Assembly: GCA_003586115.2 (NCBI GenBank)
Contig: QVOM02000116.1
Span: 38,384,128 to 38,448,127 of the forward strand
Source: Salvator merianae
Taxonomy: Eukaryota; Chordata; Lepidosauria; Squamata; Teiidae
Reading direction: 5' to 3'
DNA: 64,000 nucleotides
A model generated the notes under the pieces. The model was given only the letters and a program-made list of their open reading frames with translations, was not told the origin of the DNA and searched no databases. The translations under genes and the position numbers were made by a program. The number at the start of each line of letters is the position of its first letter. Position 1 is the stretch's first letter. This document shows positions 37,711 through 50,426 of this stretch, piece by piece.

Positions 37711-38892
37711 AGAAGCTTATTGGATAACAATCCCTGTAAGACACTTCAGGATGGGTGGATAACTTTGTAACCCAGGCAAGTGGAAGTATTGGTGCATCTT
37801 TACATGCAGGGTTTTTTTTTCTTTAAACTGTTTATGTAGTAGAATTTTACAGTTTTGGGAACCCTAATGAGAAATCCCTGCAGAAATCATACTAATACCA
37901 TAGATTGTTTGGCTGCAGGGATTAAAAACAACTGGGATACAAAATGGCTTCTCTGTCCACAAATAGAATTTTTTTTTTTTTACTTTTACAGCAAGGGTTA
38001 AGAGCAGGGATCTCATAAACATATACTTGCATCTGCAGTAGTAACATCTTAAAAGCCCTGTGCTTGGATTCCTCGTGGCCAGAGAGCAGACCTGTGGAAA
38101 CTAATCAGAAGGTTTAGACTGCTAAATGGTTGATTGGGTGCAGTTTGGTTATTTAGCAATGACCACCTAGAGATTGTGACCCATAGGGTGCAGGCAGACA
38201 TCATAGGAATAATCTGTATTAGGGGGAATAAGAATTGAGTACATGTTATGGTCATTCTCACATTTGTATTATAAGATGGACTCAGTTTGGACTTGCTTGT
38301 TCTCGCTCCTCATCGGCATGGAGAAACGCATGGATGCAGTCCCAGTGTTCAAATCTTGACTTCACAGGGGAGGGAAAGTCAAACTGTCTCTCTGTAATTC
38401 CCTGCTGCTGCATCAAAACATGGATTCCCTTGATGGCATTACTAGTCATTCACCATTTGTTCCTTCTCCCCCTCCAGCCTGTATCCACCCAAGCACAACT
38501 TCAATTCTACATCTACCACACAGTAAAGCTTCTTGGCCAGGTCTCAGTTTTTCTCCTTTGTAATTGCAGTTTTGTACAATTGTGGAATTTCAAAGCAGCG
38601 TGCAGAATTCAGTGTAAAGGGGGAAACATGTGAGCGGATCAATATTTATAATAGTGACATTAGTGGTCAGCAAATGGACTTCACCTCACCTCCCACCCAA
38701 GACATCCATGATGGCATTTCTCTCACAATGAAGTTGGGGTAAGGGAACTACACTCCCAAACAGGTGCAGCTGAGGTATACAATATCCAGAATGCACCCCA
38801 CTCTCTGGCGTTCTTGAAGAACACTGATAGCCTGTACTATGCTAGAGCCACTGAAGCACAGTGCTGCTTTTGCACAAAAGTTCTGTTTTAAT

Positions 38893-39075
38893 GAAAGGAA
38901 ATGTTTCCCTTGTGCATTGCCAAAGGGGAAGGGAGGAGACATTATGCTGATCTCCTTGTAGGGACAGGAGAGAAAGGAAAATGGAGGATACATTGTCCTT
39001 CCCTTTGCAGGGATGGGAGAGAAAGTAAAATGCAGAATACATTTTCTTTCCTGCAGGGACTGGAGATAAAGGAGG
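38893..39075. repeat. Imperfect tandem repeat of about 48 bp
   Basis: Units recur around GGGACAGGAGAGAAAGGAAA (38961), GGGATGGGAGAGAAAGTAAA (39010) and GGGACTGGAGATAAAGGAGG (39056), with a further diverged unit before 38940. The short ORFs on both strands here only reflect the repeat. Confidence 0.6.
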
Positions 39076-40184
39076 AGTCATGCATTTTGAGAGTGCCCAG
39101 CCAACTGAAGAATAGGGTGTTGTCCAAGGCAAATGAAGTAAAACTTCCACTGTGTCTTCTCTTTAGTTAAAAATCAGTTTGAAGGCATGTAATGGGACAA
39201 CGCGGCAGAAACCAAGAAACATGGCAGGTGCTGTTCTCTCTTCCCATCCCAACAGTGATGTTCTCACACTCCTGAGTACAACAGTCACAACAAAATCTGT
39301 CATTGGGCAGGTGGAAATGGGGAGCCCTCCCTCTGGCCACCCAAAAAAGTATGGTTCCCTCTCAAAATAGTCTACTTGGACATTCTCACTTTGCAAAATA
39401 AAATGGGCTAATGATCTGAAACGGACTGAGACCTCACTTAATCTGAATGCAAAATAGTCGTAATTAGGGCAATTTAGTCCAGAAAAGCAGTTTTTCAGAG
39501 GGAAAAAACCCTATATTCAGTTCTATTGCAGCATAGTGGGAAGGCAACTGCATGAAAAGTGGAATGTTGCAGGTTTGATGCCTAGCGTCTCTCCAGAAGA
39601 AAGAAATGGCAAACTACTTCTAAATCTGCCAAGAAAACTGCATGAATCTGTCTTCAAAGTCCCCAGGAATTCACCTACCTAACAACGTACCTAACAACGA
39701 CAATAACAGCATATTTCCCTCGCCTTTGTAGCATATATATTGCTAGATGCTGCAAAGGTGTACTCATGCTTACTATCTGCAGAAGCCAACAAATGTAAAT
39801 TATAAGAGCATCATCTTCTCCTGAGCAGCCTGGTGAATTCAAAGACCATCCTAAAGTATCTACCCTGGAGAATGAGGGAAAAGCAAAGTCATCATGGTGG
39901 CACTTTTTAAAGAAGAGATCTTCTTAAAGTTATACCGCACTGTTTGCATGTCTGCCACCATACCCAGCCACTTCAACGTTTCTGGCTGGGGCAGAAGTGT
40001 ACCATTTCTTGTGCTAAGTAAAACAGGGTTACCTAATCTGAACTGAAGAAAGAAGATCAGGTAATTCCCAGTGGAAGAGTGGGAACAAGCAGTGTCAGCA
40101 GAAGAGTCCAAGTAAGCGGTATTCTGAATTCTTCCAGATCACCCATCACACCACAAGGGTGCTGGTATGTGTGAACTCTGCACC

Positions 40185-40423
40185 CTCTGCCTTGTGGTTA
40201 GTGTGTCAGACTCTTATCTGGAACTCTCCCGGTTCGAGCCTAGACTCTGCATGAAGCCAGCTGGGTGACCTTGGGCTCATCATAGCTCTGTTCTGAGTTC
40301 TCACAGCCCCACCTACCTCACAGGGTGTCTGTTGTGGGGAGAAGAACAGAAGGTTTGTCAGCCGCTTTGAGTCCCTTCCGGTGAGAAAAGCGAGGTACAA
40401 AAACCAATTCTTCTTCTTCTCAC
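40185..40423 (+). mobile_element. CORE-SINE (MIR-like) with (CTT)n tail
   Basis: The tRNA-like head has an A-box-like TGTGGTTAGTGTGTC and a B box GGTTCGAGCC. The CORE-like part follows (GCTGGGTGACCTTGGGCTC, CACCTACCTCACAGGGTG), then the 3' part CCGCTTTGAGTCCCTTCCGG, GAAAAGCGAGGTACAAAAACC and CTTCTTCTTCTTCT. Confidence 0.8.
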
Positions 40424-41454
40424 TATGGCGCTGTGATAACACAGTTAGAAAGAGAAAGGAAAAATGCTTAACCGGGCTAGTATTTTTACGGATTGCCAAG
40501 CATTTCTTCTCTCATGCTGCTGTACAAAGATTCTGATTGATCGAATAGCTTACATGTTTGTAGGAGAACGATTGATAGCCCAGGTAGCCCACAGATACTG
40601 GATAAATCTTTGGAGATTTTGAAGAAAACCAGACACAATGTATTGCTAATGGTTTTTATATATGTAATTATCAACTAAATCTCTGTAGGGGAGTGAAACA
40701 AAAGCTACATACCATGATGGTTCACTTTCAGATTGCTGGTGTAGCCTCCCACCCACTTTGAGCAACGTGTTAGCAACATAGTTGGGAAGATTAAATACTT
40801 GCACATGGATGAAAAGATGGGGAAAGATTAAGCGAGCTCTACATTCCTATTGGCCAACACATGGCAGAGATTAGAATTAAAAATGGAATCCCCCAGCCAG
40901 AGAAACCACAACAGCACACTGCCTATAAAACAAATGAGGAACTTTCCATCCTAGACAGCAGAAAACACAGTCTTTGTGTTGGAGCCTGTTGGTGAAATTA
41001 ACCAGGCTCATCCCAGGAGCAGTGGCTGAACTTCGGGAAGATCAGCACGTAGAAACAACAGGCGATGTCTGGCGTCCGATGCCTCTCTGCCTCTATTATT
41101 TAAACAGAGGTCATTTTCCCAGAGCACCACTTCACTTGTTTGGGACTGGTGTCCCCTGCCAAAAATAGGTACTTGTTGAAAATCTTGATTCAAGGCACAT
41201 TCTTCTAAGGAGCTTTAGGAAAGACAGAAGGAAAGCTGAAGCAATGGTATTAACATTTGACTAGGTGAAATGTCTTTTATGATTCCTTTGCAAATTCAGA
41301 TATAGCCCTGTGGGTCTTGTTTTTAAAACTGAGGAAGCATTTTAGTTTGTCTTCTTGCCCAGATCTATCAGATGCTACGCTGTAAAAATATAAAGGGAAT
41401 AACCCAGCCTTAGGAATTTGCATTGAACCATGGCCAAACCAGTCCACTAATGAA

Positions 41455-41855
41455 CCTGAACAGCACGGCCTGGTTCTAAGAATGGAAGTTAGGACCGACA
41501 ACGGGAAATATTTCTTCACCCAGAGGGTCATTGCTCTGTGGAATTTATTACTGGAAGAGTGGTGACAGCAATCAGCCTGGATAGCTTTAAGAATGGATTG
41601 GACAGATTCATGGAGGTCAGGTGTATCAACAGTTACTAGAATGCGTGCCTAGGTGCTGCCTCCAGGGTGGAATGACAGGCAGGATGCCTCTAAAGACTGT
41701 TTGCAGGGAGTCGAGAGCAGGTGAAGGTTTTGCCTTTATTTTCTGCTTGAAAATGCCCAGAAGCAATTGGTGGGCCACTATGTGAAGAAGGATGCTGGAT
41801 TAGATGGGCCGTGGCCTGATCCAGCAGGGCGCCTCTTTTGTTCATATGTTCTTCA
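41455..41855 (+). mobile_element. CR1 LINE 3' end
   Basis: It matches 59.75-60.11 kb through TTCTTCACCCAGAGGGTCAT, GTGGAATTTATTACTGGAAG, GGATTGGACAGATTCATGG, AGCAATTGGTGGGCCACTA and CCTGATCCAGCAGGGC. ORFs reaching 128 codons around 41.8-42.2 kb arise from this and the adjacent microsatellite. Confidence 0.8.
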
Positions 41856-42130
41856 GTGGATGTACACATGTCTACATGTTTTGGCCTGCTGGATCCTCCA
41901 ATCTAGAAGGTCTTGTAGGTCAGGAAAGAAGGCCAATCAGAATGGTGAAGAATCATGTGGCCAGCAGCACTGGCCCAGCGTGGTTCACCTTGATAATGGA
42001 GCACAGAAAGGTAGGAGTCTGCAGCTATGATGCAGGGAGGCCACAGATACAGTCAGGAAGGCCAGGTAAGAAGAGACAGCATACATGGGAAAAGAAAGGG
42101 AGAGGACACAAAACAATTGGGGGTGGCTGC

Positions 42131-42131
42131 A

Positions 42132-42168
<37 letters not shown>
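42131..42168. repeat. (GT)n(GA)n compound microsatellite
   Basis: About 10 GT units run directly into about 9 GA units. Confidence 0.95.
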
Positions 42169-43424
42169 ATGGGGATGGCTGGGAACCTGAAGGGGATGAG
42201 GGATTGTTCCAGGTTTGTTCACATCAAATTCCCCATTCACTTTAGAACTGAACCAAATACCTTAAACTTTAGGGGGGTTCCATTTAGTAGTGAAACATAT
42301 AACCCTCCCCCTTCATTATGAGTCAGTTCAAGAAAGAACCAGTTCAGAACAACACAGTAGATCAAAGAACAGTTCAGGGAAATAGAAATGAGGCTTCCAG
42401 TCAGAGCCTCACTTGTATGCTGCTCCCCTGCGGTTGCAATTTTGTTGCATTTTTATTTTTCTGCCCTCCTGCAGCAAAAGTTTTATAGAGAGTGTCCCCA
42501 TGAGGGGGTTAATATGCCTTGAAAGGGCACTGAGGTCAGCCCATTTGCACAGCACCCCCACCACAGGGGCTAGAGATGGCTTGGAGAGACTTGAATGCGT
42601 TTCCACAAACAAAAGGTTCAATGCACGAGGAGCAACACTGAGGCTGCTTCTCACTGAACTGAGTCCTTGGGGCAGTGAAATGTGACATATTCACATGAGG
42701 GCCTGTGGCACCTCCATACAGAGGATGAGGTGATGCAGTCTCAGCGATGACAGTGGAACCGTCAAGGTCCTTGCCATGGCCTCCTGAGGCAGCAAGGACA
42801 GCCTGCTATCTGGAGATGCCTCCCTGAGGCAAACTCACCAGTGAAATGGAGCTACGCTCATAATCAAAGGTGCTGGAAGCTTACTGCTGAAAGGCATCAT
42901 GGGTAACTTCCTAAGATATCCACTTTTGCATTGGGGAAAAAAAAAGAAGGTGTACTTTGTGGCAAGGATTCAACTTGCTCTGGGCCAGACACAAAAATCT
43001 ATATACTCAAGTTCTGAAATTTTGCAAAATTCAGCCAAATTCAACTTGCTGTTGAATTTTGTGCCCATCTCTATGGAATAAACCAGACTCAAAAATATGA
43101 GATAAATTACATTTTCAGTTGTCACAAAATGTGGCCTGATTTTGAAGCAACCCCTGGCTGCTGTAGCTGACAGTCCCGCCCCCTCGTATTCCCTATGGAC
43201 TTGTCAGAGCTCGGCCGGTTCATTGACGCAGATATTTTCTTTAAGATGGGACAACTATAGGGAGGCAAGAGGGATCCACGTGGGATTGGATGATGGGGGC
43301 AAGCTGTTGTATAGGCAACTGTGTGGACAAGGGATTCCTGCCACAGTCTAGGGGAAGGAAGGAGGTCACTTAGCCTGCTGGCTCCCACTGTTGAAATCCA
43401 CGGTAGGGGAAGGCTTGACCTCTC

Positions 43425-43747
43425 TTGTTTTTGAAGACACTTCATGAGATAGAAGTATCAGAAAGAGCATTCCTCCATCAGATCCCATGCATAAAGGTTG
43501 AGAGAAGGCCAGGGAGCTGGGTAGCAGGCTATCTCACTTTCTTGGCACAGGCAAAACCCTGGGAGACATCCACCTCCTCTGGAAGTGAAGGCACACCAAG
43601 AACTTCTTCTGAGTCCAAGATCTTCTCTCTCCAACAGCAGGTAAAGGACTTTTTTGCCCCACGGGAGAGAAAGGTGAAGATCAGTGAAGGGCGAAGGAAC
43701 CCTATGGACTCTAAGAGTGCACCGAAATGGCTGTCACTATAAATAAA
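43425..43747 (+). other. 105-codon ORF ending directly on AATAAA; origin unknown
   Basis: The ORF includes SSESKIFSLQQQVKDFFAP and stops at TAA 43740-43742, which overlaps AATAAA (43742-43747). I recognise no domain. Options are a retrocopy or LTR fragment carrying its own polyadenylation signal, or chance. It sits in transposon-rich DNA next to a family J copy, and no splice structure supports it. Confidence 0.2.
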
Positions 43748-43904
43748 GACTTTGATCAACAGCTTGACTCGCACCTCTTTACTAGGTGTGTAGGCAGCTT
43801 CAATGTACTGCTCCCTTTGGAGAATCTGAAACACTGAACATGTACTTTTAAAAAAGTTAATAGCAAATTTAACAGTTCAGTTCTTAACATTTCAACTGCC
43901 TCCA

Positions 43905-44250
43905 AGGCGGGAGATTGGAAGAATCCTCCCCCTGAAGGGAAATGGGAGAGTGCAGGTGAGTGACAGGTGTGCGAGGAAAATTTTAAAAGCATTGCTCACC
44001 TGCTCTCTCTCTCTTTTCATTTCTACCTCCAGCTGGCCTTGCTGCAAGGAGGGGGCAGAGTTGTGTGGGGCTTGCAACGGTGTCACCGCGCAGTCCACAG
44101 ACATGTCCTGGGGCTCTGCCAAGCCTGGGTACTCTCCTCTTTCGCTTCTTCTTGTAGAGTCACAGATTGCCAGAGGGAGATTTGGCCAGGCTGCCTGCAC
44201 CATCAGCTGTCCAAAAGTTCCTTCTCTCCTAAGGGAGGCTCCTGGGTAAT
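43905..44250. repeat. Family J repeat, copy 1
   Basis: It shares GTGCAGGTGAGTGACAGGT, GTGCGAGGAAA, and AGCTGGCCTTGCTGCAAGGA leading to GGCAGAGTTGTGTGGGG with 59.28-59.41 kb. The right part contains CTCCTCTTTCGCTTCTTC, similar to family E ends. Confidence 0.45.
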
Positions 44251-45499
44251 TACCTAAGGGTGACTCTTATTTTGTTCAAATTGGATGGGAAGCTACAGGA
44301 TGGGAAGCTGGATGTGACCAGTCACAGTCCAGAAACAGTTCCTATGAGTAGTCCAATCAGGACCATGGAAAGCTGGGCATACAACTGGCCAATCAGTGAG
44401 TAGCAGCCCTTGTCAAGGGAAGATGTTGCCAGACTCAAAGGAAGAGAAAAGTATGAACTAATGAAGTAGGTTTTTGAGCACTCCTTCATTAACTTGTTTG
44501 TGTGCGTCTGCAGATGGGGTGATGCTTGATAAATGGGAGACCGAAAAAAATCCCTTTCTGATCACCACCAGAATCTAACATATCAAAGCTGGCACAAGCA
44601 TCTGTTTGCCATGCTGCTTCTTCCCTTCTGTTCAAGTCCAAAGAATTAAAGGTTTAGCAATAGCACCACCTGCTGGATAGTTAGTGGAAAAATTCAAGTA
44701 TAATCTTCCCTTGTTTTTAAGGGCCTGGCTGTTAACTGTCCAAAATGCTTTCATTTTACAGCTAGCAATCGTGCTTGTTTGACTCTGTATTTGAGTTGTA
44801 GACAACCCACTTCAAAGGGTGAACAATTTGCATGCTGAGTGTGATATAAAAAAATTGCAGGGTTTCCAGTCTTTGTTCAATCTGTCATGACCTGATACCT
44901 TTCATTTATTCTAGAACAGCCTTTTTTGCCAATAAACTAACTTGACTAACAGGAGCTGGGATTATTCCATAGCCTACAGATGTTGCTATGTACAAACAAA
45001 GCCTCTTTGTTTCTTGCCTCACGATAGGTTCTTTTATGATGCTGCCAAGAAGCAATTTAAAGCAGCTGGAGGTATTGAGTGTGCTGATTTAGTCACAAGA
45101 AAGATACATCATACTATAAAAAAACCCAAAGCCGAGGTCAAGTAAGAAATGGGTGGGAGCTCATCTTTGCAAGGAATGTGTGTGTGCAAAATTTACTGTA
45201 AATAGTATACTGCAATGGTTGCCAGGCACTAGTACTTAACAGTACTTTATACTTGTGCTTCAGGTTTTCAATAAATATCTAGTGATGGGAAAGTTCAAGA
45301 TGCATGACCAGGTTTTAAAGAAAGGATTTTTATTAATTTTTTTGATAGATAGGGAAGGTTGTAGTATAGAATTTGTCTCTTTGATCTCTGCTTTCACTTT
45401 GAGTTACTTAAATCAAACTGAGGGGTTCATTCCGACGGTGGCAAGCTACTAAAGGTTTTCTCTATCCTTCTTTAGGAAGGGGGACTGATTTCATAACAC

Positions 45500-45565
45500 T
45501 AGGCATGCGGATGGCAGGTCCCTATTCTGGGATATAATCTGGAATAAGGCCCAGTGCAGGAATGG
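45500..45565. repeat. Family D terminal fragment with palindrome, copy 1
   Basis: GGCATGCGGATGGCAGGTCC is followed by TATTCTGGGATATAATCTGG and AATAAGGCCCAGTGCAGGAA. The TATTC...GAATA core is an imperfect palindrome. It is nearly the same as 57.69-57.75 kb. Confidence 0.55.
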
Positions 45566-46264
45566 ACAGCATATGGATGGATGGCCACCAATAAATCCCA
45601 GTGCTGTTAAGTTGAAAAAGACATCCCAGAGGAAGGCAGTGGCTAATCACTGTGATATTGTTGCCAAGAGAACACGATGGATGTTTTGGGGGTTAGGCTT
45701 ATCTAAAAACAATGTCTTTACCTATCCTGGAGTATTTATTGAAGGAGTATTCAGGCATGAGATTTTGTGCTTTTGTGGCTTTCATTCATGAATGCATTGA
45801 TCAAAGATGGTACAAGCTGTTTAGTTGAGTGACTTTTACATAAGAAACCTTCCTAAAGCAGCCTAGCCTTGAAACAGGAAGAGTACTCACAGATTTCCTA
45901 AATCTAGACCAAATTGCCAAACATCCCTAAATACTGGCCATGCTGAGTGCTGTCCTGCCAGGGAGGGAGGATTATATTTTAAATATGTTTTAGGAATATT
46001 AACGTTATCAACGTATATCAATAAATAACGTTTGGAGAACCACAGATGCTTAATGATTGTATTAAACCATGGCTTAAATCTGGCACATTCCCAGAGAATC
46101 TATTGCCGTGGGTTAGGTGGCTAATTTCTGAGCACAGCTCTATCAACATAGCTCTTGGCTTAAAGCAGGGATTATTTGTTTACTTATTTTGCAGCCTGCT
46201 CGAGAGTGTGGCTAAAAAGCAGTTGTATGTACATGCAATATGAACACGTTGATATGCCACAAGT

Positions 46265-46398
46265 AGAGAATGTAAGAATGCAAGAAATACCTTCCTAGAT
46301 TCAGTTTGTGGCCCATCTAATACAGCAGCCTGTTCTCAAGAGTAGCAACCAGCTGCACAAGCAGGACATAAGTGCACACCTTGCCCTGGTCACAAGCT
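46265..46398 (-). mobile_element. CR1 LINE 3' end, minus strand
   Basis: GAATGTAAGAATGCAAGAAA, GGCCCATCTAATACAGCAGC and GCAACCAGCTGCACAAGC match the reverse complement of the CR1 3' end. Confidence 0.6.
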
Positions 46399-46760
46399 CT
46401 TTCTGCACTTAGTCCAGTTCAAGGAACCCATCCCAGGTGTGGATGGATCCAACTGTGACCCAGAACAAGGCCATCTTCATGGGTTAGCCTGTTCTGGGCC
46501 AGCCCCCCATGCCAGCTCTGAATGTTCCTGATGTTGGAGTCCCCAGGGGGACCCATTTTGGCCTCTGTGGTCTGATACACCCACACCTAGTATGCCAGGT
46601 GACACTGAACTGGTAGACCAGACCAGGCAGCCATTTTGAGCCTCCTAATCTGATTTGGTCTGGTCTAGACTCTGTCCTGGGAGATGGAGAGTACCAGGAA
46701 GGGACAGGGCCTCCCTTAGACTAAACCAGCAGTGTGGAAGGGTTACTCCTAGTACAGGAG
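46389..46760. repeat. Family A element
   Basis: The left end is CTCTTTCTGCACTTAGTCC; the interior has GTCCCCAGGGGGACCCATTT and GGTCTGGTCTAGACTC. The right end is not clear. Confidence 0.5.
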
Positions 46761-47176
46761 CTTGCTTCCCAGAAGCTTGCTTCCAGAAATGCTCTGCCTC
46801 CCATGTCAAGGATGTCACACAGCCACCATGGCTTGTACCACTGGTAGCCCTGCCCTTCAGGAACTGCTCTAGCCCTTGACTGAAGCTTTTGCTGGTGACC
46901 AATACCACATACCATGGTAGTGAGTTCCAAACTCAAATTTAAGCATGTGCTTTGAAATTCTCAAGGAACAAGTCTTTCCTGCTCATCAAAGGATCTGTGT
47001 CAGGGCTGAGTTTGTATGTCTTGTACCCAGTTAGAGCAGCAAATTAGGCCAGAAGGCTTACATTTCACCTACCCATCTCAGTGTTGTGCTTAAATTTAAT
47101 TTTTCTCCTTTTTGATGCCTCTGTCATAATCAATAAAGTGCAGAGACTAAAAAATGTCCTTTGGCCATTTGTCCAA

Positions 47177-47251
47177 ATGTCCTTGTATTAAATCAGTAGG
47201 GATGTCCATGTATTAAATCAGTAGGGATGTCCGTGTATTAAATCAGTAGTG
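47177..47251. repeat. 25-bp tandem repeat, three copies
   Basis: Three units in phase, each ATGTCC(T/A/G)TG plus TATTAAATCAGTAGGG (the last ends GTAGTG). Near-perfect identity suggests recent expansion. Confidence 0.9.
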
Positions 47252-47336
47252 ATCAGAGGCAGGGCTTTGGATTGTGTCCACACACATTAAAAAAAACTGT
47301 TGAAAGGCAGCTTAGAGGTAGTAGATTGCAGAATCT

Positions 47337-47726
47337 AGGGCTGGGTTCACACTTACTGGCTTGGAATTGTCCCCTAGACAATTCAAGGCTGGTGAAGCAC
47401 AAGAACAGCTGGGGCTGTACACAGGAATGGCAGGGGCCCCTGGTCTGTTCCTGGTGGGACATTCTGATGCCAGATATCCCACCCACCCCTCGCCATGATT
47501 GGGTGAGGGGACGTCATGTCTGGTGCATGAAGGCAGAACCAGGCTTGAGGTTTGGACCTTCAAGCCTTGAAGGTCCAAACCTAAAGGCCTCTCACCTTGC
47601 ATCACCAGAATGCTCTGAGTGGGACTGAGACAACTCCAGGGCAACTGCAGCCATATCCAGGTGTAACCTCGGTGTTCCAGCAGATGGCGTGGGACATTCC
47701 AGAAGATAAGTGTGAACAGGCCCCAT
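47337..47726. mobile_element. Inverted-repeat element with an internal perfect hairpin
   Basis: The left end AGGGCTGGGTTCACACTTAC and the right end ATAAGTGTGAACAGGCCCC are inverted (reverse complement GGGGCCTGTTCACACTTAT). Inside, 47548-47582 is a perfect 17-bp inverted repeat with a single-base centre: arm AGGTTTGGACCTTCAAG, centre 47565. It is non-autonomous. Confidence 0.65.
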
Positions 47727-48115
47727 TAGTCCCATCTGTATTAAAGGTTAGAAAATGCCTTCAGTGTGGATTGGGGTGGCATGGGAAACTAAGGTTTGGG
47801 TGCTACCATCTCTAAGCTGCTTTTGAAGTCTTTTTCTTTAAAAAAAAAAAATCAAATCAAATTTATTATTAAGGTCAAATAAACCCAAATAACAGTATTA
47901 CAATTTAAAATGTTATTATTATTTTTTTAAAAAAATAATAATTTTATGACTCTGAAATCCAGCTAGGGAATCCCTGCCTTTGATCTCAACAAGTGAGGGG
48001 ACACTGAACACAAGACATGGCCCAATGGGCCATTTCCTATGTTTGATGAGCCCATCAGGGTCCCCTTGATAGGTGGTGCATCAGCAGAAGAATCACCACT
48101 GTGAGTGGAAAGCGG

Positions 48116-48416
48116 GGGAAGAAGAAGAAGAACTTGGTTTTTATACCCCGCTTTTCTCAGCCAAAGCTGACTCAAAGCGGCTTACAAGGTTATTTTTCTC
48201 CCGAAAGCTTACATCTATCTATCTTTCGCATCACACAATGTGATGCTCCCTGTTTATCTACTTGCAATTACTTGCTTTCGAACAGCTAGGTTGACTGGAG
48301 CTAGAGGCCAGGAGAGGGTACTCATCCCCTCTACACGGCAGACAAGGGCCTCAAACTCTGATCCTCCTATTGAAAGATCAGTGCCTTAGCCTTCTGCGCC
48401 ACCGTGCCTCTGAGGG
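48116..48416 (-). mobile_element. tRNA-headed SINE with (CTT)n tail, minus strand
   Basis: This is the reverse complement of the copy at 58.77-59.07 kb through its full length: head GGCACGGTGGCGCAG-like, middle CATCACATTGTGTGATGC-like, tail TTTGAGTC...AAAGCGGGGTATAAAAACC and (CTT)n. The 58.8-kb copy lies about 10.6 kb away in opposite orientation. Confidence 0.8.
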
Positions 48417-50194
48417 GGAGGACTCTGAGAGCTTTTTATCCCATCCTGCCATTGAAGTGCTATTCGAGTGCTTATGACAGCCTGGAGCAGGAATGAGCAT
48501 GGTCATCATGCAGATGCCACAGTCGTCCTGCACACTGATTATACCACAAAGGTGATGCACAGATCCTGCCATAGATATTTGTATTGAAAGTTGTAGCCAT
48601 CTTGGTTTACAGAATGCTTCTCTTGTTGGGGATTTGATTCTAGTAGGAACACATCTTGTTTGCTTCCATGTATATTTGTAAATAGTGCATATGTACACCC
48701 TCATCAATATGGTGTTGTAGAAATCAACAGTTCCTTGGTGCCGTGACTTGGAAGCCAACAATGGGTAAAAAATTATCCTACTTCTGGACAATGGAGTTGG
48801 TTTGTATCTCCCTTGTTTTTAATCCCTACAACCTAATTACATATGGTATCGATATGGTTTCTTCAGGGATTTATGTCTGGAGGGTGTCCAAATAGAGGAC
48901 CGCTGTACTAAATCATATTTTTCAAACTACATATGAAAAAAATACACCTAAACTTTAACTTGGTTGGGGTACAAAGTCACCCCACTCATACTGAATAAGG
49001 GTTAAAACATGGCATGAATCTCAGGGTTTTGTGCACCAAAAAACATTTTCCCATTTCCCTGGAAAGCAGCAATGTGTATGCAACTGTACTGTAGTCTCTT
49101 CCTTCTGTCTACAACTTCAGGCTCTACAGTGGTCCCTGCTGAGTGCATCACAAGAAACCTGTGTCATGCCAACAAGCTCTCTAAGAAAAACCCTCTAATG
49201 CTAGTAAATCTTATTTAAATGAAACAGGGTTTTCCAACCTGAAGCTGAGCTGGGCTGGCTGCTCTCTGGTCCAGGCCAAGAACAATACTGGGGTTAATCA
49301 TTGTCATGAGAACATTGGGGGAGGTTTAGAAAAAGTGGAGATTCTTCTTGCTCACTTCCACATCTGCAACGCATTACAAGCCTATCCAGAAGATTTTGCT
49401 AAGATCAGCAGTGTTCTTAGTATATTTACTTTATCAGACAATGAACTACTAATTTATTTGCCCAGCCTCCAGCATAAATAGATTGAGATTTCTAACCTGA
49501 AATGTCTTATGTTCTTCTACACCCTATTCTGGACATTAAAGAAAAAGAAATACTGATTTAATAAAACACATTTTATGTTTTTTAGTATGTAACTAACTTA
49601 ACCTCTTCAATTAGGCTGGAGCACTGGCTTCACTTAGGAGGACCAGTTATGCATTGTCCCCCTAAAAAAAGCATAGAAGAGAATACATTTTTACATGAAA
49701 AAAAGGACATTTTTCATATGGCTTTCATATGTGTTTAACCAAAAACCCTACAAATGTTTCTGGAATTTGGGATAACAATGCAAATTAACGTATGTGACTA
49801 GGTGACCCTTTTTTGTTTGTTTGTTTCAAATAAACCCTGGTAGCTTTCGATTTTCCCCTCTCTTTCCTGGCTAGTTTTACTAATTGATGAGACAGAGAAG
49901 TGTGTTTGACAAACTTTCATTGTATTGCAGCTACAGAACAGGGGCAATATGGTTACCAATTATCTAGGTAACTTGATATAGGGCCGTTTCCGGATGGGTG
50001 GGCTATCCTGCATCATGCTGTTTCACACTAGGTAATCCAGCCCACGCTGGGCTGATCTATTCCTAGTGTAGGTTAAGCGCCATCCAGATTTTGGATGGCC
50101 CCTCTGAGCCCAGTTCCAGCTTGATGTCCCTTGCCAGGTGTTTTTGGTGGCACACTGACTTCCACCATCAAATCCAGCAGTGCTTCCTTTTACG

Positions 50195-50426
50195 CAGCGG
50201 TGTAGCTAAACTTTTTGCCGCCCAGGGCCACGCAGCAGCAGAGGATCGTGAGCGAGGGTGCCCTGCTCTGCAGCCTCCTACCCCCGCCGCCGCCCCAACG
50301 ACTGCCGGGCGGGCGGGCGGCACGCTGTGCTCCCCGGCGCGCTCACTCTCCGGTGCGCCAGGTGGGCAGAGAAAGACTTGGCTGCATGGGACACCTAGGG
50401 CGCCCCCCCCGTTTCCTACGCCACTG
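50195..50426. mobile_element. Non-autonomous hAT element, copy 2 (232 bp) with perfect 8-bp TSD
   Basis: It begins CAGCGGTGTAGCTAAAC and ends CCTACGCCACTG (reverse complement CAGTGGCGTAGG). It is flanked by identical 8-bp duplications CTTTTACG at 50187-50194 and 50427-50434, diagnostic of hAT transposition. The GC-rich interior shares long blocks with the 13.7-kb copy. It has no transposase; the short ORFs over it are artefacts. Confidence 0.92.

Noticed and set aside
41804..42190. 128-codon ORF rich in VCVCVRERERE
   Set aside because: It is a translation of a CR1 3' end plus a (GT)n(GA)n microsatellite.
44942..45145. 67-codon ORF with coding-like composition (…AAKKQFKAAGG…)
   Set aside because: I do not recognise the protein, and no paired splice sites or neighbouring exons were found.
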